Shown piece by piece: positions 15,237-26,963 of a stretch of DNA of 64,000 nucleotides. Under the pieces are notes generated by a model, which searched no databases, was not told where the DNA came from, and saw nothing but the letters and a program-made list of their open reading frames with translations. The position numbers and the translations under genes are program-made. This DNA comes from CAIQJJ01 sp964606085 (GTDB lineage: Bacteria > Chloroflexota > Anaerolineae > Anaerolineales > UBA4823). The stretch spans positions 52,548 through 116,547 of the forward strand of contig CAZSFD010000003.1 in NCBI GenBank assembly GCA_964606085.1, read 5' to 3'. Numbering within the stretch: the stretch's first letter is position 1; each line of letters starts with the position of its first letter.

Positions 15237-17327
15237 TTACCGCTTAACAGGCAGTGTCATCGTCACCCGCGTAAATGCTCCCGCCGCGCTTTCAATCGCC
15301 AGCGTCCCGCCGACCACGGCCAGCATGGCGCTGTGTAAGGCCAGGCCAGAACCGCTGCCGCCGGCAGTTTGCGCCGCTTCGAGGCCGACGCCGTTATCTT
15401 CGATTTGTACGGTCAAAATCGGCGCAGCCGCGAGGGTGATGCGCAGCAGCAGCGGCCTGTTTTCGCCCCCACGCCCATGCCGTGCGGCGTTGCGCAGCGC
15501 CTCGCGCGCGGCGTAAAACAGCACTTCTGCCGTCAGCGAGGGGATTTCGTGGAGGCGCGCGGCCGGGTCAACCTCCCAATTCACCGCATCGAACGCATCG
15601 GGCAACTCATCGCGAAGCACCTGTTCCAGTGCGCCCACCAACCCCAGGCGGGCCACGGCGGGCGCGGCGGCGGGCAGTTCGCGCAGCAGGCCGGCAATTT
15701 GGCGGTGCGCCTCGGTGAGCGATTGCGCGGCCGCCTGCGGATTGCTTTGCAAACCAAGCAGGGCGGCGTGCAGGCGTGGCAGCACATCGTCGTGGAGCAG
15801 GCGGCGGGTGCGCTGGTCGAGGACTTGCGTTTCGGCCAGGCGTTGGCGCTGCAGGGCCATCAGGCGGCGGGCCAGTTCGCTGCTGGCGTGTGTATCCAGG
15901 ATGCGTTCGGCGGCGGCGCGGGCGATCTCGATCTCTTCCTGCGTGTAGGGGCCATCGGCCTGTTTCTCGCCGAGCAGCAGCACGCCAATCTGCCCGCGGG
16001 TGCTGCCGAGGGCGATGCTCCAGGTCATGCCGCCGGTTTGCGCCGGGTCGAGGGGCTGGGCCAGGGTGGCCGCTTCGCTGGCCGGGATGGCCGGGGGTGT
16101 CAGGCCAGCCGGATAGGTGAGCGCTTGCGGGCTGAGGGCGGCCAGCGGGCCGAGGGGGATCAGCGCAGCCTGGCGCACACCTAAGACTTCGGCGCACAGG
16201 GCCTGAAAGGGGGCGGTCATTTCGTCGGACGCGGGGGTTTCGGCGATCAGCAGGCGTTCATAGAGCTGCTGGCTGGTGACGAACGGGCGCAGCTGTTCGA
16301 TCAGGTGTTCGCGCTCGACGTAGGAACGCCAACTGAGCAAGGCATAGAAGGTGGTCATCAGCAGGGCGGCGATCAGCACGCTGTAAATGGGGCGCAGGTG
16401 AAGGGTCAGGCTGGCCCCTACCACCAGGCTGAATCCCGCCGCCAAAATGATGGCGTTGCGCCAGTAACGCGCCAGGCCGCGGCGGGGCAGCGCCTTGCCG
16501 GTGAAAATTTCGTAGGCTACCACCGCCTCGCCGAGCAGGATGATCGCACCGCCGATCAGACTGGCAATCAGCAGATCGAGCCAGCCGACCGCCATCACCA
16601 TATCCACGGTGACATAGCGATACGTCCCCATTCTGAGCGACCACACCGCCCAGGCCACCGCGCCAGCCACTAACAAGCACACCAACAGCAGCACCAGCGA
16701 GGTGGCGATCAGCCACGGCCTGGCGCGGCGGCGGGCGGCGTGACCAAACTCCTGCCGGGCGGTAGGGCCGGGGCGGCGCAGAGCGTCGAGGGCCAGGCCC
16801 ACGCACAGCAGCAGTGAGGCGGTGAACCCGGCCAGCCAGAAAATGCCCATCGGGGCCAGCCCGCTGTGAGCGAAATAGGGCGCGGCAACCGCAAAGAAGG
16901 ATGGGAGCGGGTTGAAGGCAATCAAGGTGACGATCAAAAACAATGCCATGCCGCTGGCCAGGGCGAACCCCGGACGTTGGCGGCGGTGCAGGTCATTGGG
17001 GGACTGCTCCCAAAAACCGGCGTACCACAACACGATGGCATACCAGGTGTAGGGCAGCAGCGCAATCGGCAGCCAGCCTACCCGCCACCAAAATTCCAAT
17101 CCCGGCGTGATGGGCGTCTGCTCGTGGCCGACGATGGCGGTGTGGCTGATGAAAAAGAGCGCGCCCATCAGCAGCCCGCCCACGGCCAGCCACACGCCCC
17201 AACGGCTGCGGCCCGCCACCTGGCGTTCGGCATTGAGGAAGACGGTCAGGCCAAGCCAGAGCAGCAGGATCGTGTCAAACAGGGAAAGGCTGAGGAGCAG
17301 CCAGTTGAGCAGGAGGGAGGGGGTCAT
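15237..17327 (-). CDS. Membrane sensor histidine kinase (orphan)
   Basis: A 696-aa inner-membrane sensor kinase. The first 345 residues hold about nine hydrophobic segments, a multi-pass input domain. A GAF-like region follows (about 355-490). The dimerisation/phosphoacceptor helix contains LLHDDVLPRLHAALL with the probable phospho-histidine near residue 511, the NarL-partner (HisKA_3-like) type. The ATPase domain shows REALRNAARHG (N box), IEDNGVGL (G1) and GSGSGLALHSA (G2). No response regulator is encoded nearby, so its target is unknown. It lies 69 bases downstream of cydDC on the same strand and could be cotranscribed, which hints at a link to respiration. Confidence 0.88.
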   Translation of the reverse strand: MTPSLLLNWLLLSLSLFDTILLLWLGLTVFLNAERQVAGRSRWGVWLAVGGLLMGALFFISHTAIVGHEQTPITPGLEFWWRVGWLPIALLPYTWYAIVLWYAGFWEQSPNDLHRRQRPGFALASGMALFLIVTLIAFNPLPSFFAVAAPYFAHSGLAPMGIFWLAGFTASLLLCVGLALDALRRPGPTARQEFGHAARRRARPWLIATSLVLLLVCLLVAGAVAWAVWSLRMGTYRYVTVDMVMAVGWLDLLIASLIGGAIILLGEAVVAYEIFTGKALPRRGLARYWRNAIILAAGFSLVVGASLTLHLRPIYSVLIAALLMTTFYALLSWRSYVEREHLIEQLRPFVTSQQLYERLLIAETPASDEMTAPFQALCAEVLGVRQAALIPLGPLAALSPQALTYPAGLTPPAIPASEAATLAQPLDPAQTGGMTWSIALGSTRGQIGVLLLGEKQADGPYTQEEIEIARAAAERILDTHASSELARRLMALQRQRLAETQVLDQRTRRLLHDDVLPRLHAALLGLQSNPQAAAQSLTEAHRQIAGLLRELPAAAPAVARLGLVGALEQVLRDELPDAFDAVNWEVDPAARLHEIPSLTAEVLFYAAREALRNAARHGRGGENRPLLLRITLAAAPILTVQIEDNGVGLEAAQTAGGSGSGLALHSAMLAVVGGTLAIESAAGAFTRVTMTLPVKR

Positions 17328-17396
17328 GGCAGATTTCCGGGAACGAGGTCAAAAACGGCGCTTTGGGGCGGGCAGCAAAAACAGGCGCACGGGGCG

Positions 17397-20837
<3,441 letters not shown>

Positions 20838-20860
20838 GGGGTGATTGTAAGCCAATTTTT

Positions 20861-20936
20861 AACAGCAAAATCGCAAAGGTGCAAAAGCGCAAAGTTTGGT
20901 TTTCTTTGCGGCCTTGCGTCTTTGCGACTTTGCGTT
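20861..20936. repeat. GCAAAG/CTTTGCG inverted repeat between cydB and cydDC
   Basis: Several GCAAA(A)G motifs on the left (TCGCAAAGGTGCAAAAGCGC) face CTTTGCG motifs on the right (GTCTTTGCGACTTTGCGTT), making an imperfect hairpin that fills the gap between cydB and cydDC. Confidence 0.7.
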
Positions 20937-20951
20937 AAGGGTCTCGCAAAA

Positions 20952-21956
20952 TTAGTAGACCAGCTTCTCCACGCGCTTGCGGAAGACCCAATAGCTCCAC
21001 GCCTGGTAGGCCAGCACGATGGGGACGAAGACCAGGGCGACGACCGTCATCACGGTCAGCGTGTAAGGGCCGGAGGCGGCGTTGTCGATCGTCAGGCTGT
21101 AGGCCGGGTCGAGGCTGGAGATCATCACCCGCGGGAACAGGATCATGAACAGGGTGATCAGGCTGGTAGCGATGGTCAGCGTGGTCATGGCGAAGGCCCA
21201 GCCTTCTTGCTGGCGGCCCAGGAAATAGCGCACCGCCAGCAAAGCCACCACACCCGTGACCGGGATCACGCCCGGATTAATACCCAGGTGATCGTAAATA
21301 TCGGTCGAAAGGTACGTGCCGACGAGGAAGATCAACAGCACGATCACGACCGGCAGCCACAGCGCCTGGGCGGTCTTTTGGGCATGCGCCAGCACGGTGT
21401 CGGTGGTTTTCATGCTCAGGAAGATGGCCCCATGCAGGGTGAAGACCAGCACCGTGGCCACGCCGCCGACCAGGGCGTAGGGGTTGAGCAGGTTGAAGAA
21501 GCCGCCGGCGTATTGCATATTGGCGTCAATGGGCACGCCGCGCACCAGGTTGGCAAAGGCCACGCCCAGCAGCAGGGCGGCCACGAAACTGCCGATGAAG
21601 ATGGCGGTATCCCAGGTTTTGCGCCAGAGCGGGTTTTCATCTTTGCTGCGGAACTCGAAGGCCACGCCCCTGAGAATCAAGGCCATCAGCAGCAGGAAGA
21701 GCGGCAGATAGAAGCCGCTGAACAGGGTGGCGTACCACATGGGGAAGGCCGCAAACGTGGCCCCGCCGGCCGTCAGCAGCCAGACTTCGTTGCCGTCCCA
21801 GTGTGGGCCAATCGTGTTGATGACCATGCGGCGTTCGTCATCGGTCTTGCCGAGGAAGGGCAGCAAGATGCCCACGCCGAAATCGAAGCCTTCGAGGACG
21901 AAAAAGCCGATATACAGTACGGCAACGAGGATAAACCATAGGGTGTTTAAGTCCAT
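20952..21956 (-). CDS. cydB: Cytochrome bd oxidase subunit II
   Basis: 334 aa, about nine membrane helices. CydB supports the heme-bearing CydA in the quinol:O2 oxidoreductase, a high-affinity terminal oxidase of the inner membrane. Conserved family segments are seen: LEGFDFGVGIL near residue 21, IGPHWDGNEVWLLT near 48, and GGAT followed by a run of membrane helices. Length is normal. An AAGGAA ribosome site precedes ATG 21956. cydA lies upstream, separated by a 150-bp repeat array. Confidence 0.95.
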   Translation of the reverse strand: MDLNTLWFILVAVLYIGFFVLEGFDFGVGILLPFLGKTDDERRMVINTIGPHWDGNEVWLLTAGGATFAAFPMWYATLFSGFYLPLFLLLMALILRGVAFEFRSKDENPLWRKTWDTAIFIGSFVAALLLGVAFANLVRGVPIDANMQYAGGFFNLLNPYALVGGVATVLVFTLHGAIFLSMKTTDTVLAHAQKTAQALWLPVVIVLLIFLVGTYLSTDIYDHLGINPGVIPVTGVVALLAVRYFLGRQQEGWAFAMTTLTIATSLITLFMILFPRVMISSLDPAYSLTIDNAASGPYTLTVMTVVALVFVPIVLAYQAWSYWVFRKRVEKLVY

Positions 21957-21986
21957 TGTTGGGGTTCCTTTCTGATGGGGAGGGAG

Positions 21987-22135
21987 TTATTCGATATTCG
22001 TAATTCGATATTCGATATTCGTTAGCCGAATTACGAATATCGAATCTCGAATCTCGAATATCGAATCTCGAATATCGAATCTCGAATATCGAATATCGAA
22101 TATCGAATATCGAATCTCGAATATCGAATAACCAA
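21987..22135. repeat. ATTCGAT/ATCGAAT repeat array between cydA and cydB
   Basis: A short run of TTCGATATTCG units is followed by a longer run of inverted units (GAATATC, GAATCTC). The two halves can fold into a long imperfect stem. It contains no spacers, so it is not a CRISPR array. Confidence 0.85.
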
Positions 22136-22142
22136 TAAAGTC

Positions 22143-23507
22143 TCATACCGCCGCCGGCCCTGCTTTGGCATACTTCGCCAGCAGGTAAACTGTCGCTGCC
22201 ATCAGCAGACCGTAGAGCAGCACGTAGCCGATCAACGTCACCCACAGCGCGCCCGCCGAAACCACCACCGATACGCCATCTTCCAGCCTGAGCAGGCCGT
22301 AAACCACCCACGGGTAGCGGCCCACTTCGGTCAGCAGCCAGCCGCTGGAGTTGGCAAGGTAGGGCAGGGCGATGCCGAAGGGCAGCAGCTTGAGCAGCCA
22401 GGCGAACTTGTCGTACTGCCCGTTGCGGATGACGAAGAACAGCAGAAACAGGCAAATGCCGAGCATCAACGTACCCGCGCCCACCATCGCTCGGAAGCTC
22501 CAATAGGGGATGAAGGGGTGCATGGTGTAATCGCCGGGGCCATATTGCTGCTCGAACTGCGCTTGCAGATCGTTCATGCCTTTCACTTCGCCATCGAAGC
22601 GGTTATAGGCCAAGAAGCTGAGCATGGCCGGCAGGCGCAGCGCCCACACTTCCTCGCTGCCATCCAGACTGCCAATGGTGAAGAGCGAGAATGACGCCGG
22701 GCTTTCGGTCTGCCACAACGCTTCGGCGGCGGCCATCTTCATTGGCTGCGTTTGCACCATGTGCTGACCCTGTGAGTGGCCGGTGAAGGCGACCAGCGCC
22801 GCGGCAATCAAGCCCACCACCGCCGCCCACTGGAACGAACGCTGAAACACATCCAGCTCTTGTTTGCGCAGCAGGTGATACGCGCTGATGCCCAAAATGA
22901 AAAACGCCGCCGTGGTCAGGCCCGAAAAGACGACGTGCGGGAATTGGGTAAACAGGTTGGGGTTGAAGACCAACGCGGCGAAGTTGTTCATGGTCAGGCG
23001 GCCGTTTTCGATCAGCGCGCTGCCATCGGCGTTGGTGGCCATGCCTACTGGCTGCTGCATGAACGAGTTGGCAATCAAAATCCACAACGCCGAGATGTTC
23101 GATGAAATTGCCACCAGCCACATCGCTGTGGCGTGGGCACGCTTCGAGAGCTTTTCCCAGCCGAAAATCCACATCCCCAAGAAGGTCGATTCGAGGAAGA
23201 ACGCCAGCAGCGCTTCAATGGCCAGCGGTGCGCCGAAAATATCGCCCACGAAGCGCGAATACTCCGACCAGTTCATGCCAAACTGAAATTCCTGCACGAT
23301 GCCCGTCACCACCCCCATGGCAAAGTTGATGATGAACAACTTGCCCCAGAATTTGGTCATGCGCCGGTACGTTTCGTCACCTGTGCGCACGTACATTGTC
23401 TCCATGGCGGCCACCAGAAGCGACAGCCCCAGCGTGAGCGGCACAAAGAAGAAGTGGTAAACGGTGGTCGCCGCGAACTGCAAGCGAGCCAGCAAAAGAG
23501 CATCCAT
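22143..23507 (-). CDS. cydA: Cytochrome bd oxidase subunit I
   Basis: About 454 aa, the catalytic subunit that oxidises quinol and reduces O2 at heme d. The N-terminus MDALLLARLQFAATTVYHFF carries the conserved axial histidine at residue 18. The Q-loop is short. The family signature near the C-terminal part reads GWLLTEVGRYPW, where most family members have GRQPW. ATG 23507 is chosen because AAGGAGG stands 5 bases upstream. It begins the cydA-cydB-cydDC series. A dyad TGTGA-N6-TCACA lies 113 bases upstream, pointing to redox or CRP/FNR-type control. Confidence 0.95.
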   Translation of the reverse strand: MDALLLARLQFAATTVYHFFFVPLTLGLSLLVAAMETMYVRTGDETYRRMTKFWGKLFIINFAMGVVTGIVQEFQFGMNWSEYSRFVGDIFGAPLAIEALLAFFLESTFLGMWIFGWEKLSKRAHATAMWLVAISSNISALWILIANSFMQQPVGMATNADGSALIENGRLTMNNFAALVFNPNLFTQFPHVVFSGLTTAAFFILGISAYHLLRKQELDVFQRSFQWAAVVGLIAAALVAFTGHSQGQHMVQTQPMKMAAAEALWQTESPASFSLFTIGSLDGSEEVWALRLPAMLSFLAYNRFDGEVKGMNDLQAQFEQQYGPGDYTMHPFIPYWSFRAMVGAGTLMLGICLFLLFFVIRNGQYDKFAWLLKLLPFGIALPYLANSSGWLLTEVGRYPWVVYGLLRLEDGVSVVVSAGALWVTLIGYVLLYGLLMAATVYLLAKYAKAGPAAV

Positions 23508-23619
23508 GCACACCTCCTTAGCGTAGATAAATTGGATTATTTTGGTGAAATAGGTGATTTAACGTATAAATCTTACAAAATGGATAAGCCCCCGTCAACG
23601 CGAGAAGATCACCGAAAAC

Positions 23620-23635
23620 TGTGACATTTGTCACA
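23620..23635. promoter_or_regulatory. Palindromic operator upstream of cydA (Rex- or CRP/FNR-like)
   Basis: TGTGACATTTGTCACA is a perfect TGTGA-N6-TCACA dyad, the pattern bound by CRP-family regulators and also compatible with the Rex operator core. It lies in the only non-coding stretch before cydA. Rex and FNR/CRP regulators are known to control cyd operons in other bacteria. Confidence 0.65.
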
Positions 23636-23650
23636 CGGTCATTATCCATC

Positions 23651-24061
23651 TCATTTGCGGCGTTTGAGAATGGTCAACGTATTTTCCCCCGCTTTGTTGA
23701 AGTCGAAATGAACTTCGTCCATCATCTTCTGCATGAAGAATAACCCCAGGCCACGCGGCTTGACTTCTTCGAGCGGGGCGTTCAGGGTCGGTTGAGGGAT
23801 GGCCCTCGGCTCGAAGGGTTGCGCCCGATCCTTGAGGATTACGCGCAACCCTTCGGGCAGAATATCACATTGGCACACCAAATCACCCCGGTCTTCGCCG
23901 CCATAGCCATGTTCGATGATGTTGGTGGCGGCTTCATCAACGGCAAGCTGCACGCCGTAGGTTTCGGCATCGTCCAGCCCGGCGATGGCAGCTTGCTCGA
24001 TGACGAATTGACTGAGGGGTTCCAGGCTGCTGTAACGGCCTGGAAACTTGCGCTTGGGCAT
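23651..24061 (-). CDS. RsbW-like anti-sigma/serine kinase (HATPase fold)
   Basis: A 136-aa GHKL ATPase-fold protein. Motifs: DEAATNIIEHGY (N box, about 42-53), LKDRAQPFEP (G1-like) and RGLGLFFMQKMMDEV (G2-like). RsbW-type proteins phosphorylate a STAS anti-anti-sigma partner on serine and sequester a sigma factor. The STAS gene ends directly before this start codon with no gap, so the two are coupled. No sigmaB-type sigma factor is adjacent, so the output is unknown. Confidence 0.88.
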   Translation of the reverse strand: MPKRKFPGRYSSLEPLSQFVIEQAAIAGLDDAETYGVQLAVDEAATNIIEHGYGGEDRGDLVCQCDILPEGLRVILKDRAQPFEPRAIPQPTLNAPLEEVKPRGLGLFFMQKMMDEVHFDFNKAGENTLTILKRRK

Positions 24062-24394
24062 TTAAACGTTTCCTACCGCCGTTGTCAGATCATCGAAAAT
24101 CTGGAAGTATTCGTCCATGCCCACCAGTTTCAGCGAGTCGTGGATGCCTGGGGAGATCTTGGCAATGACGACCTCGCCGCCATGCTTTTTGCACGTTTTT
24201 TGTGTGCCGATCAGCACCCACCAGCCGGCGCTCGAAACGAAGGTCACATTGGTCATATCGAAGACAATTTTGTAGTGATCCTGCTCCAGCAATGCCTTGA
24301 ACGCCGCTTCCAATTCTGGCGCAGTGCCGCTATCCACGCGGCCTTTGGCGGCCACGACATCACAGTTTTTGTATTGTGTTGTAATAATTTCCAT
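24062..24394 (-). CDS. STAS-domain anti-anti-sigma factor
   Basis: 110 aa, a single STAS domain. FDMTNVTFVSSAGWWVL (about 45-61) holds the conserved Asp and the SSAG loop whose serine is the expected phosphorylation site for an RsbW-like kinase. The kinase gene follows directly with no intergenic base. The pair would form a partner-switching module, acting in the cytosol to free a sigma factor or other target when dephosphorylated. Confidence 0.9.
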   Translation of the reverse strand: MEIITTQYKNCDVVAAKGRVDSGTAPELEAAFKALLEQDHYKIVFDMTNVTFVSSAGWWVLIGTQKTCKKHGGEVVIAKISPGIHDSLKLVGMDEYFQIFDDLTTAVGNV

Positions 24395-24399
24395 AGCGT

Positions 24400-24903
24400 T
24401 CAGTCTTCCTGTGAATTGCGTCGCATCCGAGCCATCATGCCGACCATGAAACCGATGGCCGTAAACATTGCCAGGGCAATTTTGGTCGCATCTACTACGG
24501 GTTCTACACGCACGCCGTTCGGCGAGGCGATGATGACGGCCACCGGGCGAGAGAGGACACGCCCGCCGCCGCCGCCGCCAATGCCCGACCCGCCGGCAAC
24601 GTTCACCGATACACCTTCATCGGTTGGCGCGTTCTCAACATCAGCTTCAGCTTCATCGTCATCGTCGCTGCCACTGACCGGGCCGCTGCCACTGCCTCCC
24701 CCCATGCCAAAACCCATGCCCGAAAGCACTTCCGCCGCGGGGATGAGGATGGTATCGCCCATGGCAACGGGTTGCCCGTACACGGCATTGACCGAAGCAG
24801 CGCCCAAAAAGGTCTGCATGGTTTTATCCATCAGTTCCAGTGTTTGCGCCGCCGTATCATTGGCTTCTACCAGATTGGGAATTGTTGTAAGTTCGTCAGA
24901 CAT
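24400..24903 (-). CDS. GerW/YtfJ-like family protein
   Basis: About 167 aa. The core reads VNAVYGQPVAMGDTILIPAA and then GMGFGMGGGSGSG, followed by an acidic stretch, a second glycine-rich segment and RPVAVIIASPNGVRVEPV. This order is the signature of the GerW/YtfJ sporulation-protein family, which is also found in non-sporulating bacteria, where its role is unknown. A C-terminal hydrophobic segment (KIALAMFTAIGFMVGMMA) would anchor it in the membrane. ATG 24903 has GGAGGAAA upstream. It lies 5 bases before the STAS gene in a probable operon. Confidence 0.75.
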   Translation of the reverse strand: MSDELTTIPNLVEANDTAAQTLELMDKTMQTFLGAASVNAVYGQPVAMGDTILIPAAEVLSGMGFGMGGGSGSGPVSGSDDDDEAEADVENAPTDEGVSVNVAGGSGIGGGGGGRVLSRPVAVIIASPNGVRVEPVVDATKIALAMFTAIGFMVGMMARMRRNSQED

Positions 24904-24924
24904 CGTTTCCTCCAAGAATATGGA

Positions 24925-25191
24925 TTACTTACGCCACAAACTGAGCAGGGCTACCAGCGCACTGAAACCCAAAATGCCCAGCAAAATCAACCGGGTTACA
25001 TCTGGCACGGGAAGTTTCTGCTCGTGACCATCGGCAGTTTGCACGCGCACCGCCACCGGACGGTTCCAAATCAGGCCGCCGCTGAAGCCGGGAATGGTCA
25101 ATGTAAAATTTTGTGAAATGGGGGTGATCAGGTTCTCGCCCACTTTGACGGGACTGCCTTCCTGATTTTCGAGTTTGAATGGGGGCATCAT
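24925..25191 (-). CDS. Small protein with C-terminal membrane anchor, unknown
   Basis: About 88 aa. The N-terminal 60 residues are polar with beta-strand character. A hydrophobic tail LILLGILGFSALVALLSLW suggests a membrane anchor facing the same way as that of the GerW-like neighbour. GGAGG lies immediately before two adjacent ATGs (25191, 25188), either of which may be used. I recognise no family. Its position directly upstream of the GerW-like gene, with a similar tail anchor, suggests the two act together. Confidence 0.6.
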   Translation of the reverse strand: MMPPFKLENQEGSPVKVGENLITPISQNFTLTIPGFSGGLIWNRPVAVRVQTADGHEQKLPVPDVTRLILLGILGFSALVALLSLWRK

Positions 25192-25219
25192 GATCCTCCA
25201 ATCGGAACAGAAGCGTTCC

Positions 25220-25609
25220 TTATTCGGCAGCGGGTTGGTCAGGTGTTTCGGGGGCTTTCGAGAACCTGGCAGCCGCTTTTTGGATTTCGGCATTGGCGGT
25301 CTGCAGGGCGGTCAATACATCCGAGCGCACTTTGGCCTGCAATTCGCCGCTCTCGATGCGCTGGTTCAGGTCGGCCAGGTCACTTTTCATTTGCTGGCCG
25401 GTGTCGCTTTTGGCAAAATCGTCGGCGGCTTTTTGCAGGCTGGCTATGGCTTCGTTCAGGCCGCTTTCGATTTCTTTCTGCACTTTTTTGCTTTCTTCGC
25501 TGTTCAAGGCTGAACGCAAGGCTGCGACGAGGTTTTTGCCCAGGGCGCTCAATTCATCGGCAATGCTGCTAGTTTCGCCGGTGGGTGGGGTGGGTGGGGT
25601 GTCGGTCAT
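25220..25609 (-). CDS. Coiled-coil/helical protein, unknown
   Basis: About 129 aa, highly charged and helical. It has heptad-like stretches (SKKVQKEIESGLNEAIASLQ) and no membrane segment or cysteine. ATG 25609 is preferred over the ATG six bases upstream because AGGAG lies 6 bases before it but directly abuts the earlier one. It resembles small histone-like or apolipoprotein-like helical proteins only in composition. It is the first gene of the probable run 25609-23651 with the GerW/STAS/RsbW-like genes. Confidence 0.6.
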   Translation of the reverse strand: MTDTPPTPPTGETSSIADELSALGKNLVAALRSALNSEESKKVQKEIESGLNEAIASLQKAADDFAKSDTGQQMKSDLADLNQRIESGELQAKVRSDVLTALQTANAEIQKAAARFSKAPETPDQPAAE

Positions 25610-25667
25610 GGGCATCTCCTGTTGAATAAGCCGGATACAACGCCATACGGCCCAATCTTATCACTAC

Positions 25668-26903
25668 TTATCCATTCACTCGCAAGAATTTGCGCTTGCC
25701 CACCTGCAACACGCCAACATGAGGGAAGGGCTGGTTGGGGTCGCTCAACGTTTCGCCATCGAGCCGCACGCCGTTTTGTTGCAACAGGCGGCGGGCCTCG
25801 CCTTTGCTGGCGGCCAGTTCGGCTGCCATGATTACATCCAGCACGGTTTGACCGGGCAGCAGGGCGTATTCGGGCATATCGTCAGGCACATCTTTCTGCT
25901 GGAAGATTTTCTTGAAGGCTTCCTCGCCTTGCAGGGCGGCCTCATCGTCGTGGAAGATGGCGACGATCTCACGGGCGAGCTGCATCTTCGCGTCGCGCGG
26001 GTGAAGTGTGCCCGCGGCCAGGCCCTGTTCGATCTCGGCGATTTGTGGCGGGGTGAAACGGGTGACCAGGCGGAAGAACTTGCCCATGGCCTTATCAGGC
26101 ACGCTCATCACCTTGCCGTACATATCTTCGGGTGTGGAGAGCAGCGGGATGTGGTTGCCCAGCGATTTGCTCATCTTCACTTCGCCATCGGTGCCGGGGA
26201 GGATGTCGAGGATCACGGCGATGTTGGGCTTGGTGCCGAGGCTGGTCATGATCTTGCGGGCGGCGGTGACGATGTTGAACAACTGGTCGGTGCCGCCGAT
26301 CTGCACGTCACATTTCAGGGCGTAGGCGTCGTAGCCCTGCATGATGGCGTAAAACGTCTCGTGCAGGTAAATGCCTTCGTTGGCGTCCCAGCGTTTGCGG
26401 AAGTTTTCACGGGTGAGAAATTGCTGAATGGTGAAGTTGGAGGCCAGTTTGATCAACTCTTCAAACGAAAGCTCGGCCAGCCATTCCGAGTTGTAGCGGA
26501 TTTGGGTCTTGGCGCGATCCAGCACCTTATAAGCCTGCTCGGCGTAGGTACGGGCGTTGTATTGCACTTCATCCATCGTCAACTGCGGGCGCAGCTTGTC
26601 TTTATCCGATGGGTCGCCGATCAGCGAGGTGAAGCTGCCCACTACGAAGATGACCTCGTGGCCGAGTTCCTGGAATTGGCGCATCTTGTTCATCGGAACG
26701 GTATGCCCCAGGTGCAGGTCGCTGGTGCGCGGGTCGAAACCGCAATAGACGCGCAGCGGGCGGCCTTCCTTTTCGGCTTCGGTCAGGCGTTGGCGCAGTT
26801 CGTCGGCCATATTTTGCTGCAGGGCGGCATCGCCATATTCGGTGCCTTGCATCAACAGGGCCACTTGTTCATCAATGGTCATTTGGGGGGTGGGCATGGG
26901 CAT
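25668..26903 (-). CDS. tyrS: Tyrosyl-tRNA synthetase
   Basis: 411 aa, the enzyme that charges tRNA-Tyr. The class I signatures are present: HLGH (HIGH-type) near residue 64 and KMSKS near 240. A C-terminal S4-like RNA-binding domain (about 345-411, KGEARRLLQQNGVRL) follows. Length and layout fit the TyrZ-like branch. The first ATG (26903) has AGGAG three bases upstream and a second ATG (26897) is nine bases from it, so the true start may be the second. A terminator-like hairpin with a competing alternative pairing lies directly upstream, suggesting attenuation. Confidence 0.95.
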   Translation of the reverse strand: MPMPTPQMTIDEQVALLMQGTEYGDAALQQNMADELRQRLTEAEKEGRPLRVYCGFDPRTSDLHLGHTVPMNKMRQFQELGHEVIFVVGSFTSLIGDPSDKDKLRPQLTMDEVQYNARTYAEQAYKVLDRAKTQIRYNSEWLAELSFEELIKLASNFTIQQFLTRENFRKRWDANEGIYLHETFYAIMQGYDAYALKCDVQIGGTDQLFNIVTAARKIMTSLGTKPNIAVILDILPGTDGEVKMSKSLGNHIPLLSTPEDMYGKVMSVPDKAMGKFFRLVTRFTPPQIAEIEQGLAAGTLHPRDAKMQLAREIVAIFHDDEAALQGEEAFKKIFQQKDVPDDMPEYALLPGQTVLDVIMAAELAASKGEARRLLQQNGVRLDGETLSDPNQPFPHVGVLQVGKRKFLRVNG

Positions 26904-26913
26904 ACTCTCCTAT

Positions 26914-26963
26914 AAAACAAAAACGCGCCCTTTGCGGTCGGGCGCGAGAGACTCACCGCAAAG
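26914..26963 (-). promoter_or_regulatory. Putative transcription attenuator in the tyrS leader
   Basis: On the minus strand CGCGCCC pairs with GGGCGCG (plus 26924-26930 and 26940-26946) and is followed by TTTTTGTTTT, a textbook terminator ending just before the ribosome site. Upstream, CTTTGCGGT (plus 26955-26963) can pair with ACCGCAAAG inside the terminator loop and arm (plus 26930-26938), forming an alternative stem. I see no T-box consensus. Confidence 0.6.

Noticed and set aside
21987..22135. Possible CRISPR array
   Set aside because: Units are 7-8 bases, directly abutting, with no unique spacers and no cas genes nearby.
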